NCBI RefSeq assembly: GCF_026151205.1
Contig: NC_087076.1
Span: 15,460,419 to 15,524,418 of the forward strand
DNA length: 64,000 bases
Reading direction: 5' to 3'
Origin: Bolinopsis microptera
Lineage: Eukaryota > Ctenophora > Tentaculata > Lobata > Bolinopsidae
Of this stretch, positions 1-12,800 are shown in pieces. Both the position numbers and the translations under genes were made by a program. Below the pieces are notes generated by a model that worked only from the letters and a program-made list of their open reading frames with translations, did no database searches and had not been told where the DNA came from. Numbering within the stretch: position 1 is the stretch's first letter; each line of letters starts with the position of its first letter.

Positions 1-1
1 T

Positions 2-1843
2 TTGTTGAGGCCACAATTGAAGATGCAAATTGCTAATGGATTCAATGCTTGGTTTGTCTCTATTGCACCAAAGCTTAATGAGACACTGAATAATCTATCT
101 AATGGCCTGCATATATTACCCATGAAAACTTTCTATGACTTCCTGAACCCAAGAAATGAAAAAAATATTAGGCTAGAAGATTGCTCCTCGAACGAAATAT
201 TGAAAATCATAAGCGAGTTCGAAAATGGTAAAGCCAGTGACATTCCAATAAGTGTAGTAAAAAAGTCATCTCATGTAATTGCACATGTATTGTCGAATTA
301 CTTCAATATCCTTATGACCCAAGGTATATTTCCTGATGTCCTGAAAACTGGTAAAATAACACCTGTATATAAGAAAGGTAACCCAGAAGAAATCAAGAAC
401 TACCGTCCTATCTCCACACTGTCCGTCTTCGGTAAGATCTTTGAAAAGCTCATATATTCTAGAATATACGGATTTGTTAGCTCCCAGGGAGTTATATCGA
501 AGACACAGTTTGGATTTAGGAAATCTCACTCTACATCTCATGCAGTTAATTACTCTGTAGATTTAATTACAAAATCTCTTAAACTTAAGAATCATGTTTT
601 AGGAATATTCATTGACCTAAGCAAAGCTTTTGACACCATCGATCATTCAACACTTCTTATAAAATTAGAGGGATGTGGAGTGAGAGGAGTTGCAAATAAC
701 CTCATTAAAAGCTACTTGACAAACAGGCAACAATACACCGAAGTTGTAGGAGAAAAATCAGATACCCTATCTATTCAATTTGATGTCCCGCAGGGTTCAA
801 TTCTTGGACCTCTCCTATTTCTTCTTTATATGAACGACATCACAAACAGTTCTAAACTAGGATCATTTGTTACCTTTGCTGATGATACCAATATATTTGT
901 TGTCGGCAAAACAAAACGTGAGGCATATGAACGAGGAAATGAGCTTCTGTCATCATTACAGTCTTATATGAGAGCGAATAAGTTACATATAAACATGTCC
1001 AAGTGCTGCTACATACACTTCAAACCCACCATGGCAGGTTCTAAATCAGAGGTTTTATCACACCCTGAAGTTGTACTAACTATAGACAACTTTCCAATCA
1101 AAAAGGTTTCATCCGCAAAATTTCTGGGTGTTATAATTGACGAGAACCTATCATGGGAAGATCACATCAAAGCTCTTAAGCGAACTCTAAATCATTCCAC
1201 ATCCACTTTATGTAGACTCCGCTGCTCCCTTCCAGAATTTCTACACCAACAATTATATTATACCCTGTTCGAATCACATCTTTCCTACTGTATATCTGTA
1301 TGGGGTGGGGCAGCGAAGCAACGTATAAGCTCATTATTTACTGCTCAGAAGTACTGTCTCAGAGTACTATTTGGTGATAGACTGGCGTACCTTGATAAGT
1401 TTAAGACTTGTGCACGTACTAGGCCTATAGGACACCAGAAACTAGACCAAAAATTCTTCATAAAAGAGCACACCAAACCGATATTCAAGCATAATAACAT
1501 TCTAGCTATACAAAATCTATATACATACCACAGTTACCTGGAGCTGTACAAGATAATGAAATTCCGTGCTCCAATATCCTTACATGAGGGTTACACATGT
1601 TCATCAAGGAAACCCTGCCTTCTAATCTGTCAGGCAGACCCACCTGACAATCACAACACTAGATCAACCAAAATTTTTAACATTTTAACCCCAAAGTTCA
1701 GAATGACTGATTTTACTACTAGTGTAATGTGCTTGCGAGGAAAGCTAAAACGTGCGCTACTAGCTAATCAACATAACCACGCCCTGCTTGATTGGACCGT
1801 AAAAGACTTTGACTGCACAAATATTATTTTCCAAACATTATAA
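2..1843 (+). mobile_element. Non-LTR retrotransposon reverse transcriptase ORF (5' end outside window)
   Basis: This 613-codon open frame runs in from the left edge and is the reverse transcriptase part of a LINE ORF2. Visible RT blocks are YRPISTLSVFGKIFEKL, GFRKSHSTSHAV, DLSKAFDTIDH (about residue 205), PQGSILGPLLFLLYMND, the catalytic FADDTN (about residue 292) and the thumb block SSAKFLGVIID. The layout resembles CR1/Rex/L2-like LINEs. No endonuclease domain is seen because the 5' part lies outside the window. The RT frame itself has no stop, so the copy may be fairly young. The frame ends in TAA at 1841. The AT-rich sequence after it, with AATAAAA near 1934, may be its 3' UTR. Clade assignment is inference; RT identity is secure. 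Confidence 0.9.
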
Positions 1844-2470
1844 CTGGCTGGTCACACACATCTAAATTAAATTACCCTAGGCTACTGTTTTCCAAGTCTT
1901 GTACTGTGAGTAAAGTATGTGTGAGAAAGTTTTAATAAAATGAATGTATATTTTTGAATTTTTAAATTTTAATTTGAGAATGGAGTATAAAGAAATTTTT
2001 AATTAGCATTGTATAGTTTAAAATATTTATAGCTTATTATAACCATTGATAAATTTAAGCCATAATCTTTCGCCTGCTCTCCAATATCCACCTTGAAGGT
2101 GCATTTTTAATCCTTGAACTACACAATATAAAATCAAGCATGTTTTAGTGTAGACTTTTTGTCACAACAGGACTGCAACCTATATAGTAAAAACTTTAAA
2201 CAGAACCCCTAATGTCTGCTAACAATTTTTCGTATAGTCCTAATGTGAGCCTTGTCTCTAAAAACTTAACTGAACTAGCGTTTTGGTGTGTGCAAAAGCT
2301 CCCAGGCACGCGCATTCCTTGCCCCGTTAGTTACCTGTCCTTCCAAAACCAAACAAGCAGTCAAGGACAAAAAGTCATACACCAAATGGGCATTATATTT
2401 TATGAATTGTTTTACATCTTTTATTCTGTAAAATGTGCTAAAATTAAATTTCTTGTTTCAATTTCTTGTT
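1844..2470. other. Non-coding AT-rich stretch
   Basis: This probably includes the 3' UTR of the preceding LINE up to about 2000 bp. I see no convincing gene. A 92-codon frame around 2212-2490 has no recognisable features and looks random. Confidence 0.4.
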
Positions 2471-3640
2471 TCATTGACAATGTCCCGTGATGAGGTGCAC
2501 TGCAGTTCTGTAATTTTGTCTGTTGTTACTGAGTGTAGTGTTGAGATTTTTGGTGATGTTGATGTTTTTGTGTCCAAGTGTCAGTTTAGTGTGTCTGGGA
2601 CCATCAGTAATCTGATTAAGTTTGGTGACTTTGTCGTTGATCAGGCGTTTGATGTAAGATTGTGGAATTGGGCAATTCAAAGTGGATTCACTGGTTGTGC
2701 CATTTTTGGCCAGCTTGTCTGCTTTTTTCATTACCCCACAATCCGATGTGTGCTGCTATCCATCTGATTTCTAAGGTGTTAGTGGATCCGAGTGTATTGA
2801 GGGTGTCGTAACAGTCTCTAGTAGTTCTAATTCTCGTTGAGGGTGAGGATATAGCTTGAATAGAGGAGAGACTGTCTGACCATATGATGATGTGTGTGTT
2901 GGTATAAGTTGATAAATATTTTAAACAAGCTTCGATGATGGCAGTGAGTTCTGTTTGATAAACGGTGCAATAATCAGGAAGCTTGAATGATCTTTCCTCT
3001 AGTGTAGTGTTGTTGTTGTCAGTGGTGATGATATAACCAGCGCTGCTACCTGAGTCTGTGCGTGACCCGTCTGTGTAGCAGGTGATGGTTTCACTGGGGA
3101 TATCGATGGTGTTTTGGAGTGAGCCTCTATATTCAATGTTATCAGCTCCAGGAGTGGTGACCGTGAAGCGTCATTCAAGCATCATGGTTGGTATAGATAG
3201 GGCTCTCTCTGCTTTGGGTGGTATGTTGAGGTTTACCATGAATTGTTTGTTGATAGTGGTGTGAGTTGTGATGGTACTTTTTCTGAGGGCGATAGTTTCG
3301 AGGGTTAGGCTACCATAGGCTTGAAGCCTGGCTGTGCCCTTTGCTGCTTCACCTCTCAGGAAAAGTATGATATCTGGAGTGTTAGTGAGGTGGTTCAGTG
3401 CGATGAAGGGAGTACAAGGCATGGCACCAGACATCATTCAATGCCTGAACTCGTTTGAACTTCCTCGCGTTGGTGTCTGTTTGGGTTGCCCTAATCCATA
3501 TACTTCAGCAGTATGATAGAATAGGTCGGATGACAACGGTGTACATCCATTTGCATGTTTTAGGGCTCATACCTCAAGTGGGGCCGACAGCTCTTCTACA
3601 TTCTACGCTGCCATTATATTTGTAGTCAAACGTCGCCAAC
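2471..3640 (-). pseudogene. Decayed LINE tail: RT C-terminus plus RNase H
   Basis: Read on the minus strand, the region starts near 3640 with the end of an RT thumb/connection region (SPKTCKWMYTVVIRPILSY, interrupted by stops). It continues with a block containing SGAMPCTPFIALNHL and FLRGEAAKGTARLQAYGS at 3437-3171. It then becomes an RNase H domain with YTDGSRTDSGSSAGY, QTELTAIIEAC, IWSDSLSSIQAI and WIAAHIGLWGNEK. A run of six A on the minus strand (2723-2728) shifts the frame exactly at the ADKLAKNG motif; the reading then continues to NLNTTLSNNRQNYRTAVHL and stops at 2471. RNase H places this in the I/Jockey-like LINE group, not the clade of the LINE at the window start. Several stops and shifts show it is dead. 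Confidence 0.8.
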
Positions 3641-4498
3641 AGTTGCTCTCGTCCAATGAAATCGCTGCATTATGTAAGCTAAGCTTCGCCTACGAATATA
3701 TGTAATTCAATTATGCATATTGACTTGCAAAATGCATATAATAAAAAGTATTCAAGCAATGTTCAGATAATATATCACAATAACCCTATATAAAATAATA
3801 TAAATGAAAATCACATCATTATAAAATGAAAATCACCCCTGGCCTTGTGACTCCAAGTTCAGATCTAGACTATCTATATTGACAAAGTTCTTTCTCGCAC
3901 CTCTGTCTCCCCGGAGAAAAATCACTGTAATTCTTAAGGTTTCAAAACAAAGGTGCTTCCTTATGTATCCCACAGCAACAATAGTCCCACAGCAACAATA
4001 GTCCTCCTTATTACACTTAAATTTTACTATACATTAAGCGGGACAAAATATTTATATATATATATATTTTGTAGCTGTACTCCTACACATTAAAAGTCGG
4101 TGTTGATTAGATCTTCGAAATAAGTCTTTGCATCATTTTATTAAACATCATTATCTGAGATAAAATTGTTCTAAAAGCAACTGGAATATTCACAAATCTT
4201 TAAAATAACTTACAAACTAGGAAAGGAAAACAAGTCTTAGGAAGACGTACAAAACTATGTGACTTAAAACGGTACAAAACTAAAATATACTGAGTAATAA
4301 TCAAACGGAAAGAATGGCTGCGTACATTTTATCTAATCTATTAAAGATTAGTTTCTCGGAAAAAGCTAGATTTCTCTGAATCAAGCAGTAAAAATATATA
4401 AATAGTAATGAATATAACACGTCTCTGATAGCAATATTGTAAACTAAACACGGGTTTATAGGCTGAGATCATGTCAAATAAAATAAATAAACTAAACA
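3641..4498. other. Non-coding sequence 3' of the Penelope-like element
   Basis: AT-rich, with a short TA microsatellite near 4050-4070. It may contain the 3' untranslated or terminal repeat part of the antisense Penelope-like element, but I could not delimit a terminal repeat or a clear hammerhead ribozyme. No gene seen. Confidence 0.35.
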
Positions 4499-7419
4499 CT
4501 AAGCTCTAGCGGATTTAAAAAGGATGTGGTTACTATCGAGGGTGTTCATACCCCCATAACGCTCAAGGGCTTTCAATTGGGTCTGGTAGAACCCCTCTCT
4601 AGCTTCCATGGCCTTTTCCCTATCTGCTTGACTTATTTCAGGTTTAAATTCAAGAGCGTCCACTATAATAACAGAAAGGTGCGTACTAAGTGAAGAGTTA
4701 TATAAGGCTACTGAACTAAAATCTAAATCATGATCAATATCTAAAAAGTGATTTACTAACTTACAACTTCTGATACCTTTCTTATTGTGGCTCTTATGAT
4801 TAGAAAATCTCTTAGGAAGATTAGAAGTAGTATATCCTACATACGACTGTTTACAAGTTCTACACTCCATTAAATAAATAAGGTTATTACTCTGACAAGT
4901 TATATATTTAGTAATAGGGAAAACTTGTTTGGAATGGTGACTACTAAATTTGGAACAAGGGGACAGGAAACTTTGCTTACAAACATAGCATTTTCCACAG
5001 GCATGGCACCCTGCGTTGTCAGCCTCCCGAACAGCCGGCAATATTGCAGCGTCTGGTTCAAGAAATTGGCTAGCAGTGGCTTCTCCATCTCTACCACTGC
5101 TTACAGTTCCACTAGCACGATACTTATTGTGTACAAGCATGCCACCGATAGTTTGATTCTTTCGGTGACTTACAAATACACTGTCAGCACGTACTAGCTT
5201 CTTCAAGGCTGGATCGAGATTAAGAAGGTGCTTATACTTGTGAATAATGCTCCCCATGTTGGGAAGTGCTGGATTCTGATCCATCACCATGGGTATTAGA
5301 CAAGTAGTCGTCTCATCCTTATTTTTAGGGGCATACAAGTTTTTCCTATTGGTTATATCACTAAATTTGTTGAAAGCATCGTCTACAATACTAGAATGGT
5401 AACCACGGGCTTCAAGGTAACCAGTATATACCTCCCTTTGCTCTAAGAAATTAGTGTCTTCACTATTGTTCTGCCTCACTCGCCTCGCCACACCATAGGG
5501 TATGTTTTTGAGAACATGGCTCCTATGACATGAGGTGGGGATGAGATAGCAGTGGGTGTCACTGGGCTTAGAGTAAAGTTTGGTATGAATAACATCGCCA
5601 ACAGCATAGACATAGGTGTCTAAAAACTCAACACCATCCTTAGAGTAGTCGTAAGTAAACACAAGGTCCGGATGGATACTATTGAGCCATTCCATAAATT
5701 GTAGAAGCTCCTCAACAGTACCAGGCCAGGCCATGTATATATCGTCACGCAACCTACCCCAGAATGCTGGTCTGTGTGGCGGGCCATGTTCTAAATCTCT
5801 TTCATTAACTAAAATATCGATCTTATCCATTGCACAATCTGCATACTCACATGAGTTCTTAGGACCCATCGCCGCTCCACGCTCCTGACGGTATGTTATA
5901 CCGTTGAACGAAGCTATGTTGTAATCAAGAGTGATTTCTAGAGCACTAATAATGCATTCTGTACTGAACAATTGATCATAACTACTTCTTTCATTCAGGT
6001 GCTTGGTGCATTGTTGGATCCCCATATCCCTGGGGATATTGGTGAACATGTTGGATATATCTATGGCAACATGTATCACCTCCTTACCCAACAATATGGT
6101 GGACTCATTCAAGCTATCAATCTTCCTCAAAAAATGAGGGGTGTCAATAATTCTATAATCTAAAATAGCCTTCTTCAATTCGTATGCAGTCAGGGCAGAT
6201 AGGTTCTCAATGTACGAACCACATCCAGTAGTAATCATCCTCCCAGGGTACAAAGGTGGCTTGTGGGCCTTGGGATTCAGGTACATATTACCAGGCTGGT
6301 TGAGCTCCGTACACGGAATAACCCACTCCCTGACCTTCTTAGACATACCTAATTCTTCTTTATACTTGACTGTCCAACATGAAATTTTATCAATTAATTC
6401 TGAAACTAAATCATCTACATTATTTACAATACTATATACAGATCTATCATTCAAATGTACACCTATTCGTTGAATATATTCTTCCTCTCCAAGAAGAAAG
6501 AATCCTACCCCTTTGTCAAAAGGTCTAATAACCACATCCTTCCATCCTTTCACTTCTTTGAGAGCTGATCTGATAGGTGCAGCGATGTTGTCTGGTGAAA
6601 CATACTTCTGAGTTGGCCTGTGGAGATCAACTTCTGCTCTGCAGCATTTAATGAATGCCTCGAGTGCAGGGTTTTTACATGATTCAAAAGTACGTGATGA
6701 TTCGGCCTTGATGAGGCAGCGCTCCATGTCAGTAACTCTTTTATCTGCTTTGTTGGGTCCACATTTGAAGCTATCAAAAACAACTTTGGCTCTCATTTTG
6801 GAAAACCATGTACACAAATCGTTCTCGAAGCGACTCAGATCTGGTAGGGGAGGTGTAGGTGCAAACTTATGAGACAAGAAGAAGACATATAGTTGCTCTT
6901 TGGTGAGCTCCTTGTCTGTAAGGTTAACAACTGTCTGGACATGTTTTCCATTGATAAGTCTTCAACCTTCGGAAGGGTGCCTTTGATCAATGTCCTCTGA
7001 TGTCTGTGAGACGAAGTACGGTTGACCTTTTTCCTCTTCCTCCTTCTTTTCTTCTTCACAGGTTTGGCATTGTCCACATATGAAGGTGCAATGTAAATGG
7101 CGTAGTCTGTATCTCTCTTTATATATATATATGTTGAAGAGCCAGCTGTAGAAGATTCAGGCCACGCCTCTCCAGACACAGCTGAGGATTTTGATTCTGG
7201 AGGTTGCTTTCCTTGTGCTAAGAAATGTGATCTCTGTAAAAACTTCCTGAAACCATCAACCACCATCGGCAGTTTCCACACCAACCAAGTATTCAGTATC
7301 AATGGACGATTGGACTGTGATACCAAAAATGTTTTGTACATTTTTCTGCTCCTGGGAGGCACTGAGAAGAAATTCAGTGATGAAGGTAAGTAGAAGTGGG
7401 GTGGGTTAGCTTGCATCAA
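4499..7419 (-). mobile_element. Penelope-like retroelement with RT and GIY-YIG endonuclease
   Basis: The main frame (6877 to 4499, 792 codons) has Penelope features in order: SHKFAPTPPLPDL near the start; VIRPFDKGVGFFLL; NMYLNPKAHKPPLYPGR; the RT motif VAIDISNMFTNIP (about residue 270); AAMGPKNSCEYA; and the catalytic block as LRDDIYMAWPG, where most relatives have Y/I-DD. Near residue 625 is a Cys cluster (CHACGKCYVCKQ), followed by the GIY-YIG region LIYLMECRTCKQSYVGYT. The same element continues upstream in a different frame (7419 to about 6950) with a basic tract KKKRRRKRKKVNR. In the main frame a stop precedes RLINGKHVQTVVNLTDKEL, so a frameshift near 6950-6965 separates the N-terminal part. 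The element is therefore probably inactive, although its RT and nuclease domains are uninterrupted. Confidence 0.88.
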
Positions 7420-8005
7420 TGGACTAAGTTACACCAGGTGCTCAGGATGGCAATCAGGGCACTAGGCAGCAGTCACCAGACATTCCCCGTAAAATAGAAT
7501 GCAACAACCTGAAAATAGAGACGGGCAGAGGGGAGTAAAACTTGTCTGGGGGATAAATAAATAAAAATAGATCAGAGGGAGAGAATGGATCAATGATAAA
7601 AATTTAAAGCTATAAGGTAAAATGTGAATCTAAAATGAAATATGTTCAATTACTAGCCTGATAAAGAAGTTTAAGACCCCAGACAAGCTGGGGGATGCTA
7701 GGAGAACTGCTGCTGCCTACCCTTCATGTTGCCATAGTTTTTAGACATATTAAAACTGTCCTAAAAATCAAACAATTCTTTTAAATCTTCTGTGTACGAT
7801 TTAAACACAACAACGATGAACAATGCAATGGTATAGCAGTTTTATAAACTTATGACGATTGCTGAATTTGAGTGTATTTTAATCGAGTTCTTGTGTACAC
7901 ACAATCGGCCAGCATATGAGTACCGGTTGATTCTCTATTGTCTATAATACACAATTACAATCAGAGTCCTCTATACTACATATCATCTATCAACCGGTTC
8001 TCATG
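7420..8005. other. Non-coding stretch upstream of the Penelope-like element
   Basis: No coding potential that I can support. It may hold the 5' untranslated part of the antisense Penelope-like element. Confidence 0.3.
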
Positions 8006-8320
8006 CTAGGAATAATTTATTTTTAATTGTAGTTGACGAAATGAGAGTCTCCACTCAGTGTGTTAAAACATAATTCTTTGTCGACGTTTCGGCTACATGC
8101 CTTTTAAACTAATTACAACACTACAAATCTATTACATTTATTGAGCTATGTAAGTTTTCAGTACGTCCTGTTTATGACAAAGGCATGTAGCCGAAACGTC
8201 GACAAAGAATTATGTTTTAACACACTGAGTGGAGACTCTCATTTCGTCAACTACAATTAAAAATAAATGATTGACCCACTCATAAGAGCAAAACAAGATT
8301 ACCACTAGGAATAATTTATT
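8006..8320. mobile_element. Short insertion with 90-bp perfect inverted repeat and 16-bp target duplication
   Basis: Two exact 90-bp arms (8015-8104 and 8179-8268) in inverted orientation enclose a 74-bp loop. The 16-mer ctaggaataatttatt occurs at 8006-8021 and again at 8305-8320, flanking the insert as a direct repeat, which suggests a target site duplication made at insertion. The inner end of the right arm reads ggcatgtagccgaaacgtc: a GGC/GCC mini-stem followed by GAAAC, like stem II and core of the degenerate hammerhead motifs known in Penelope-like termini. The upstream CUGANGA half is poor here (ttatgac). A Penelope-derived inverted terminal copy is my inference. Confidence 0.7.
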
Positions 8321-8660
8321 AATATACTAAGTCTAACAGAAGGAGCACATGTGACATAAGAAGATTGAACACGTTTATGTCACATGGGTAAGCGCTCAGA
8401 AAGTGTGTTATTGACATTTATTATATACACACAATTCCCAATGGAACCTTCTCCCTTTCTCAAATATTGCAGATTTCTCTGAGGAGATCTCTAAACTAAC
8501 AGTCAAGTGCTCCAAACAACAGCTTCCAGGATTATATTTGATAATATGACAGATGATGATACGCTGTGCGCCAAGTCCAATATTAGGTGTGTACTGATGG
8601 AGTGCCATGTTTGATGTGTTTCTTGATGGTTGCAATTGATGAGTATAAGTAATATGTTAC
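8321..8660. other. Unassigned sequence left of the segmental duplication
   Basis: No gene seen. Its right limit is the left breakpoint of the tandem duplication at 8661. Confidence 0.3.
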
Positions 8661-8810
8661 TACTAGGCCGAGCTGTTGGGAATTAACTTTCCCTGCTCCT
8701 GCTAAATTACTTGTTTCATTGAAATTTCTTGTTTCATTGAAACAAAAAAAATGCCTGTAAGATCGATAACCCATTGTGAACAATCCCCTCCCCCAAATAT
8801 CTTTATAATA

Positions 8811-9583
8811 CAGGGTGGGCCAAAAGTCACTGGACATACATTGGCCTTAATAGCTCAGTCACTGAGTGCCTAATTGAAATATTTCTTTCTGGTATGACTT
8901 ACTACCACCACTGGTTCAGGGAATTTGTCAAATCGAAAAATATTCAAGTTCATTTTTTTCAAATGAAGGTTCATTTTCGCATTTATTTGATAGTTTGGAT
9001 AGTAATACCAAGCTAAATTTTATTGAATTGTGTTTGGCCATTCGAATTACGTTTGTCCTGAAAAAAATTAGAACTGTAGCTTCTCAGATGACCGAGATAT
9101 GAAGCATAACGAGTTAATTCATTACGTGTGATCAGGTTATTGGTTTACCTAATCACGTGATTAGGTGACCCTGTTAACCACCCCGTTAAACATTATGGGA
9201 ATTGTTAAGGGTGCTCAAGTAAGGTGTCGTGTCACGGTGTCACATAATCACCCAGTCAATATTGTTAACGAGATACAGAAAATGCTTGATTACTTCTTCA
9301 TTTCTAATCCGTTTTGCCTCAGCTCATGTTTTCAGATCATATGCAACATTTAATAATCTACCGTCTCTGAAAAAATTAGGCTTTTAGCATGTTCAGAGAG
9401 AACAATATAGGTGTTTTAATAATGAATGGGCGTTGTCTAAAATACTCGAATTTTCAAATTTTGATGACAAAATCCTCGAACCAGAAGGTACAGTATGCTA
9501 TTTGCAAAGCAAGAGCTCTCAAATATAAAACACAGCGGAGCTTTTAAGGCCAACGTATGTCCAGTGACTTTTGGCCCACCCTG
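8811..9583. mobile_element. TA-flanked TIR transposon, non-autonomous (mariner-like)
   Basis: Terminal inverted repeats of about 40 bp begin cagggtgggccaaaagtcac at both ends, with one mismatch (catacattgg against catacgttgg). The element is flanked by TA on both sides (8809-8810, 9584-9585). The duplicate copy B has the uninterrupted site ttataatatgttg at about 26488-26500, so this insertion postdates the duplication. The interior has no transposase frame. A related element occupies the 3' flank of both receptor genes (20410-25471 and 34053-34467). Confidence 0.88.
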
Positions 9584-9854
9584 TATGTTGCGCAATCATG
9601 TTGACAATGATATATTGCGCATTTCACCCTCTTACTACTCTTGTTGATGAAAATTCTTTCAGATACTGGGATATCTACTATTGTCATGGAGTTGTAAGGT
9701 AGGAGCTATATTTAGTTTTACCTGAGCTATCGATTATATAAAATATGTACAGAGTTTCTTATCAAGCATTGTCATGCTTGCTTTGCCTCGAAAGAGGAAG
9801 TTTTTGAGTAGTACCATAACAAATAACCTGATTTGTACACATTCATATTCAGTC

Positions 9855-12800
9855 ATGATACCAATATTTAAACTTCTACTGGTTCTATTGAAGATCTGTC
9901 TGTCACAATCTTTACATCAGCCAGGTAAAATACATTAGATTGTGTTAATTTGAAATTCCAGCTTTAAAAGTCACATCTAACAAGCTCACCATTTAACGAT
10001 TCCCTTCTTAATTAACCAATTAACCATTTAAATTCCCGATGTAACCTGAATAGAAATTTGGGCAGTATCCAACTAGCCTGACATGTGTTCGCGAACAGAT
10101 CATTTCGTCTAGTTAGACAGTAGAGTACCATGTCAGAAATTAGAATAGTTGTTTTTGTTGTTTTTGTTGTTTTTTGTTGTTTTTGTTTTTTTTTGTTTTT
10201 GTTGATGATCGTAACTGATAATTCTTCACCGAAAACGAATCGTAATCATTTGTTTCATTGAGTAAGTTACTACGCTACAATCAATGCTAGTCGTAACTAA
10301 TTATATCCAAGATACCACAAAAAAAGAAAGATACCACATAATTTGAATCTTAATCAATAATTTGATCCAGCAATAAACTACGCTACCATTGCATTAATGG
10401 CAATACTAGTCGTAACTAATTCATATGATCTGGTAACCATTATGTCATAAGTTGTCTGGGAACAAGTGTTCGCAAACACCTGTCGGGCTAGTTGGATACT
10501 AGCCCGTTGGATACTATTGGATGCAATCTGAATTGAAATTTGTTAGTCGCAGTACTTCAAATTCGTTCACAAGAAAGGATTTATCACTTCTAGTTTCAGA
10601 TTTGTATCTTAATCTTAATTTTGTAGCAGAAGAGCGTGCTACAAAGCAGTACAAAGTATTACAAATATTACAAATATAACATATATATAACATATATAAT
10701 ATTACCATTTACCTTTTCAGGGTTACTAGTGCCCAATTTGTCTGGTAGATTCCCTCGCCAAGCATCCCCTAGCAGAAACGGTAAAACTGACACATTTATT
10801 CAAAATGTCTGTTTATTTAAAATGTCTAATTTATTTAAAATGTGGACCATGTGAATTGTGATTTATGGTTAACCACCTTCCTTGTGTTGTTGGTTAATCA
10901 TATGAGCAGGATATAAATACTTAAAAACTTTGATGATAAAATTACTTCATAGTGTTAAATTAGTACAACTATATAGATACCTTATCGGACGTTATTTGAC
11001 TGGAAATTACGTGAACGGACATTATTGTATTATTTTGAACGAACAATAATATGAACACTCGAAGGCATTCTAAACCATTAACAATCCTAATATAACTTGA
11101 ACAGACCATAAAGGGATGAACTTAATTCGTCCCTTTATGGTCGAGTTAAGTCCGGTGGGTAGGGAGACACCGGCAACGGTCCACTCTACCCAATATAGAT
11201 TTTGGTACAAAATATATGCATACATATTTAAAAATATATATAATACAAAATGTAATATGATATGCGTTATGTTATATTATATTGTATTATTATATACTTC
11301 ACGACAATCTGTCGCAAAACATGGGTTCCAGAGAACCCCCTTCCCGCCCCTATCAAGATTCCTGAGAAAGTGCGATGAGACTGGATTTTGGCCATTTGAA
11401 AGTGCGATTGTCACGTGCAGTGGCGAAAAGTACTTATTTTGTATAAAATGATTGCATGAGCATATCCTGGGTATTAAAAGTTAGCAGGTCATTATAGTCA
11501 TGGTTAGGGGTGGGCAAGAATGATAATATTTTTGGGTCATGTCATGAAATCAGAAAAGGCCCATTTTTTATGACCATCGACCTTTATATTGAAGAAATAT
11601 GATGGTTGGAGGCCCAAAAAATCGATTTTCGGCATTTCCCGAGTTTTCAGAGGGCGGGAGGGTCATTTTTGAATGTTTTTACCGAAAAATGGCCTAATTT
11701 GTATCACTATAATCTCTAAAACCCTATTGTTACTGATGAATGATGATTATTATATTGACAATATAGGTAGAACAATATAGGTAGGGTGTTTGTATGGTTA
11801 AAAGGGGTAAAAAGTCAAATGTTAGCTACATTTGCTTGCATTTTTTCAAAACAGCCCGTTTCCATGGATACGGACACCCTGGGGTTCTCCAGTACAGATA
11901 ATCTTTAGATGTCTGAAATCATTTATCCTACCTGGCCTATATTGTCAATTATAATCAACATTCATTAGGGTTTTATAGATTATAATGATACAAATTAGGC
12001 CATTTTTCGGTTAAAACAGTCAAAAATGACCCTCCCACCCTTCGAAAACAGGCATAGAAATGCCGAAAATCGATTTTCTGGGCCTCCAACCACCATATTA
12101 CTTCAATATAAAGGTCGATGGTCATAAAAAATGGGCCTCTTTTGATTTCAACAAATTTGCATTTTCGTGCCCATAGGGACCTAGAGCTGGCTTTGTTAAC
12201 ATTCAATCGGTCTCGCTGGCTTGTTAGATGCAATAATTGAAAACAACCAAGACCAAAAGATCGATGACCAATAAAATTCCCGTGGCATAAAGTTTAAAAG
12301 TGACTAGGTGTCCAGTATGTAAGGAGTATATATCTTTTAAAACGGCCGGAAAATGTGTCTTCCTTAATCCCATACCTTACTGTATTATGCTTTGCTGATT
12401 ATATTACCGAGCTCCGAGGAATTATTAGTTCTTCATAATTGTCAAAAAATACTGACGTTCAAAGAGTTTCGGTGGGGTTCGAACACTCAACAATTAGCTC
12501 CACAGCAGGCAATTAGCCAACCACGCCACGAGGTAATATGCAATAACGTAATATTTATATATTTATACTCGCGCGTTTCTGCTAATTTAAAAGCATGCCT
12601 AAATCTCGCGTCTAGGCTCGCGATATCGTGAGCCTAGCGATGAGATTTAAACGAAACTGGCAAAAATCTCGCACAAAACTTGCGCGCCGTTACGTTGAAG
12701 TTTTCACAATATAAACACATGATAAACAAGTGATAAAATACACATGATCGCACGTCATGTTAAGTTCCTAATTATATGTATTGTGTCCCTCAACTTTTAA

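Noticed and set aside
2212..2767. Plus-strand frames of about 90-110 codons
   Set aside because: They are antisense to the recognisable RNase H domain of the decayed LINE.
4050..4400. Possible hammerhead ribozyme at the Penelope-like element's 3' side
   Set aside because: A gaaac-like core is present on the minus strand near 4350, but no matching CUGANGA half or stem II could be paired.
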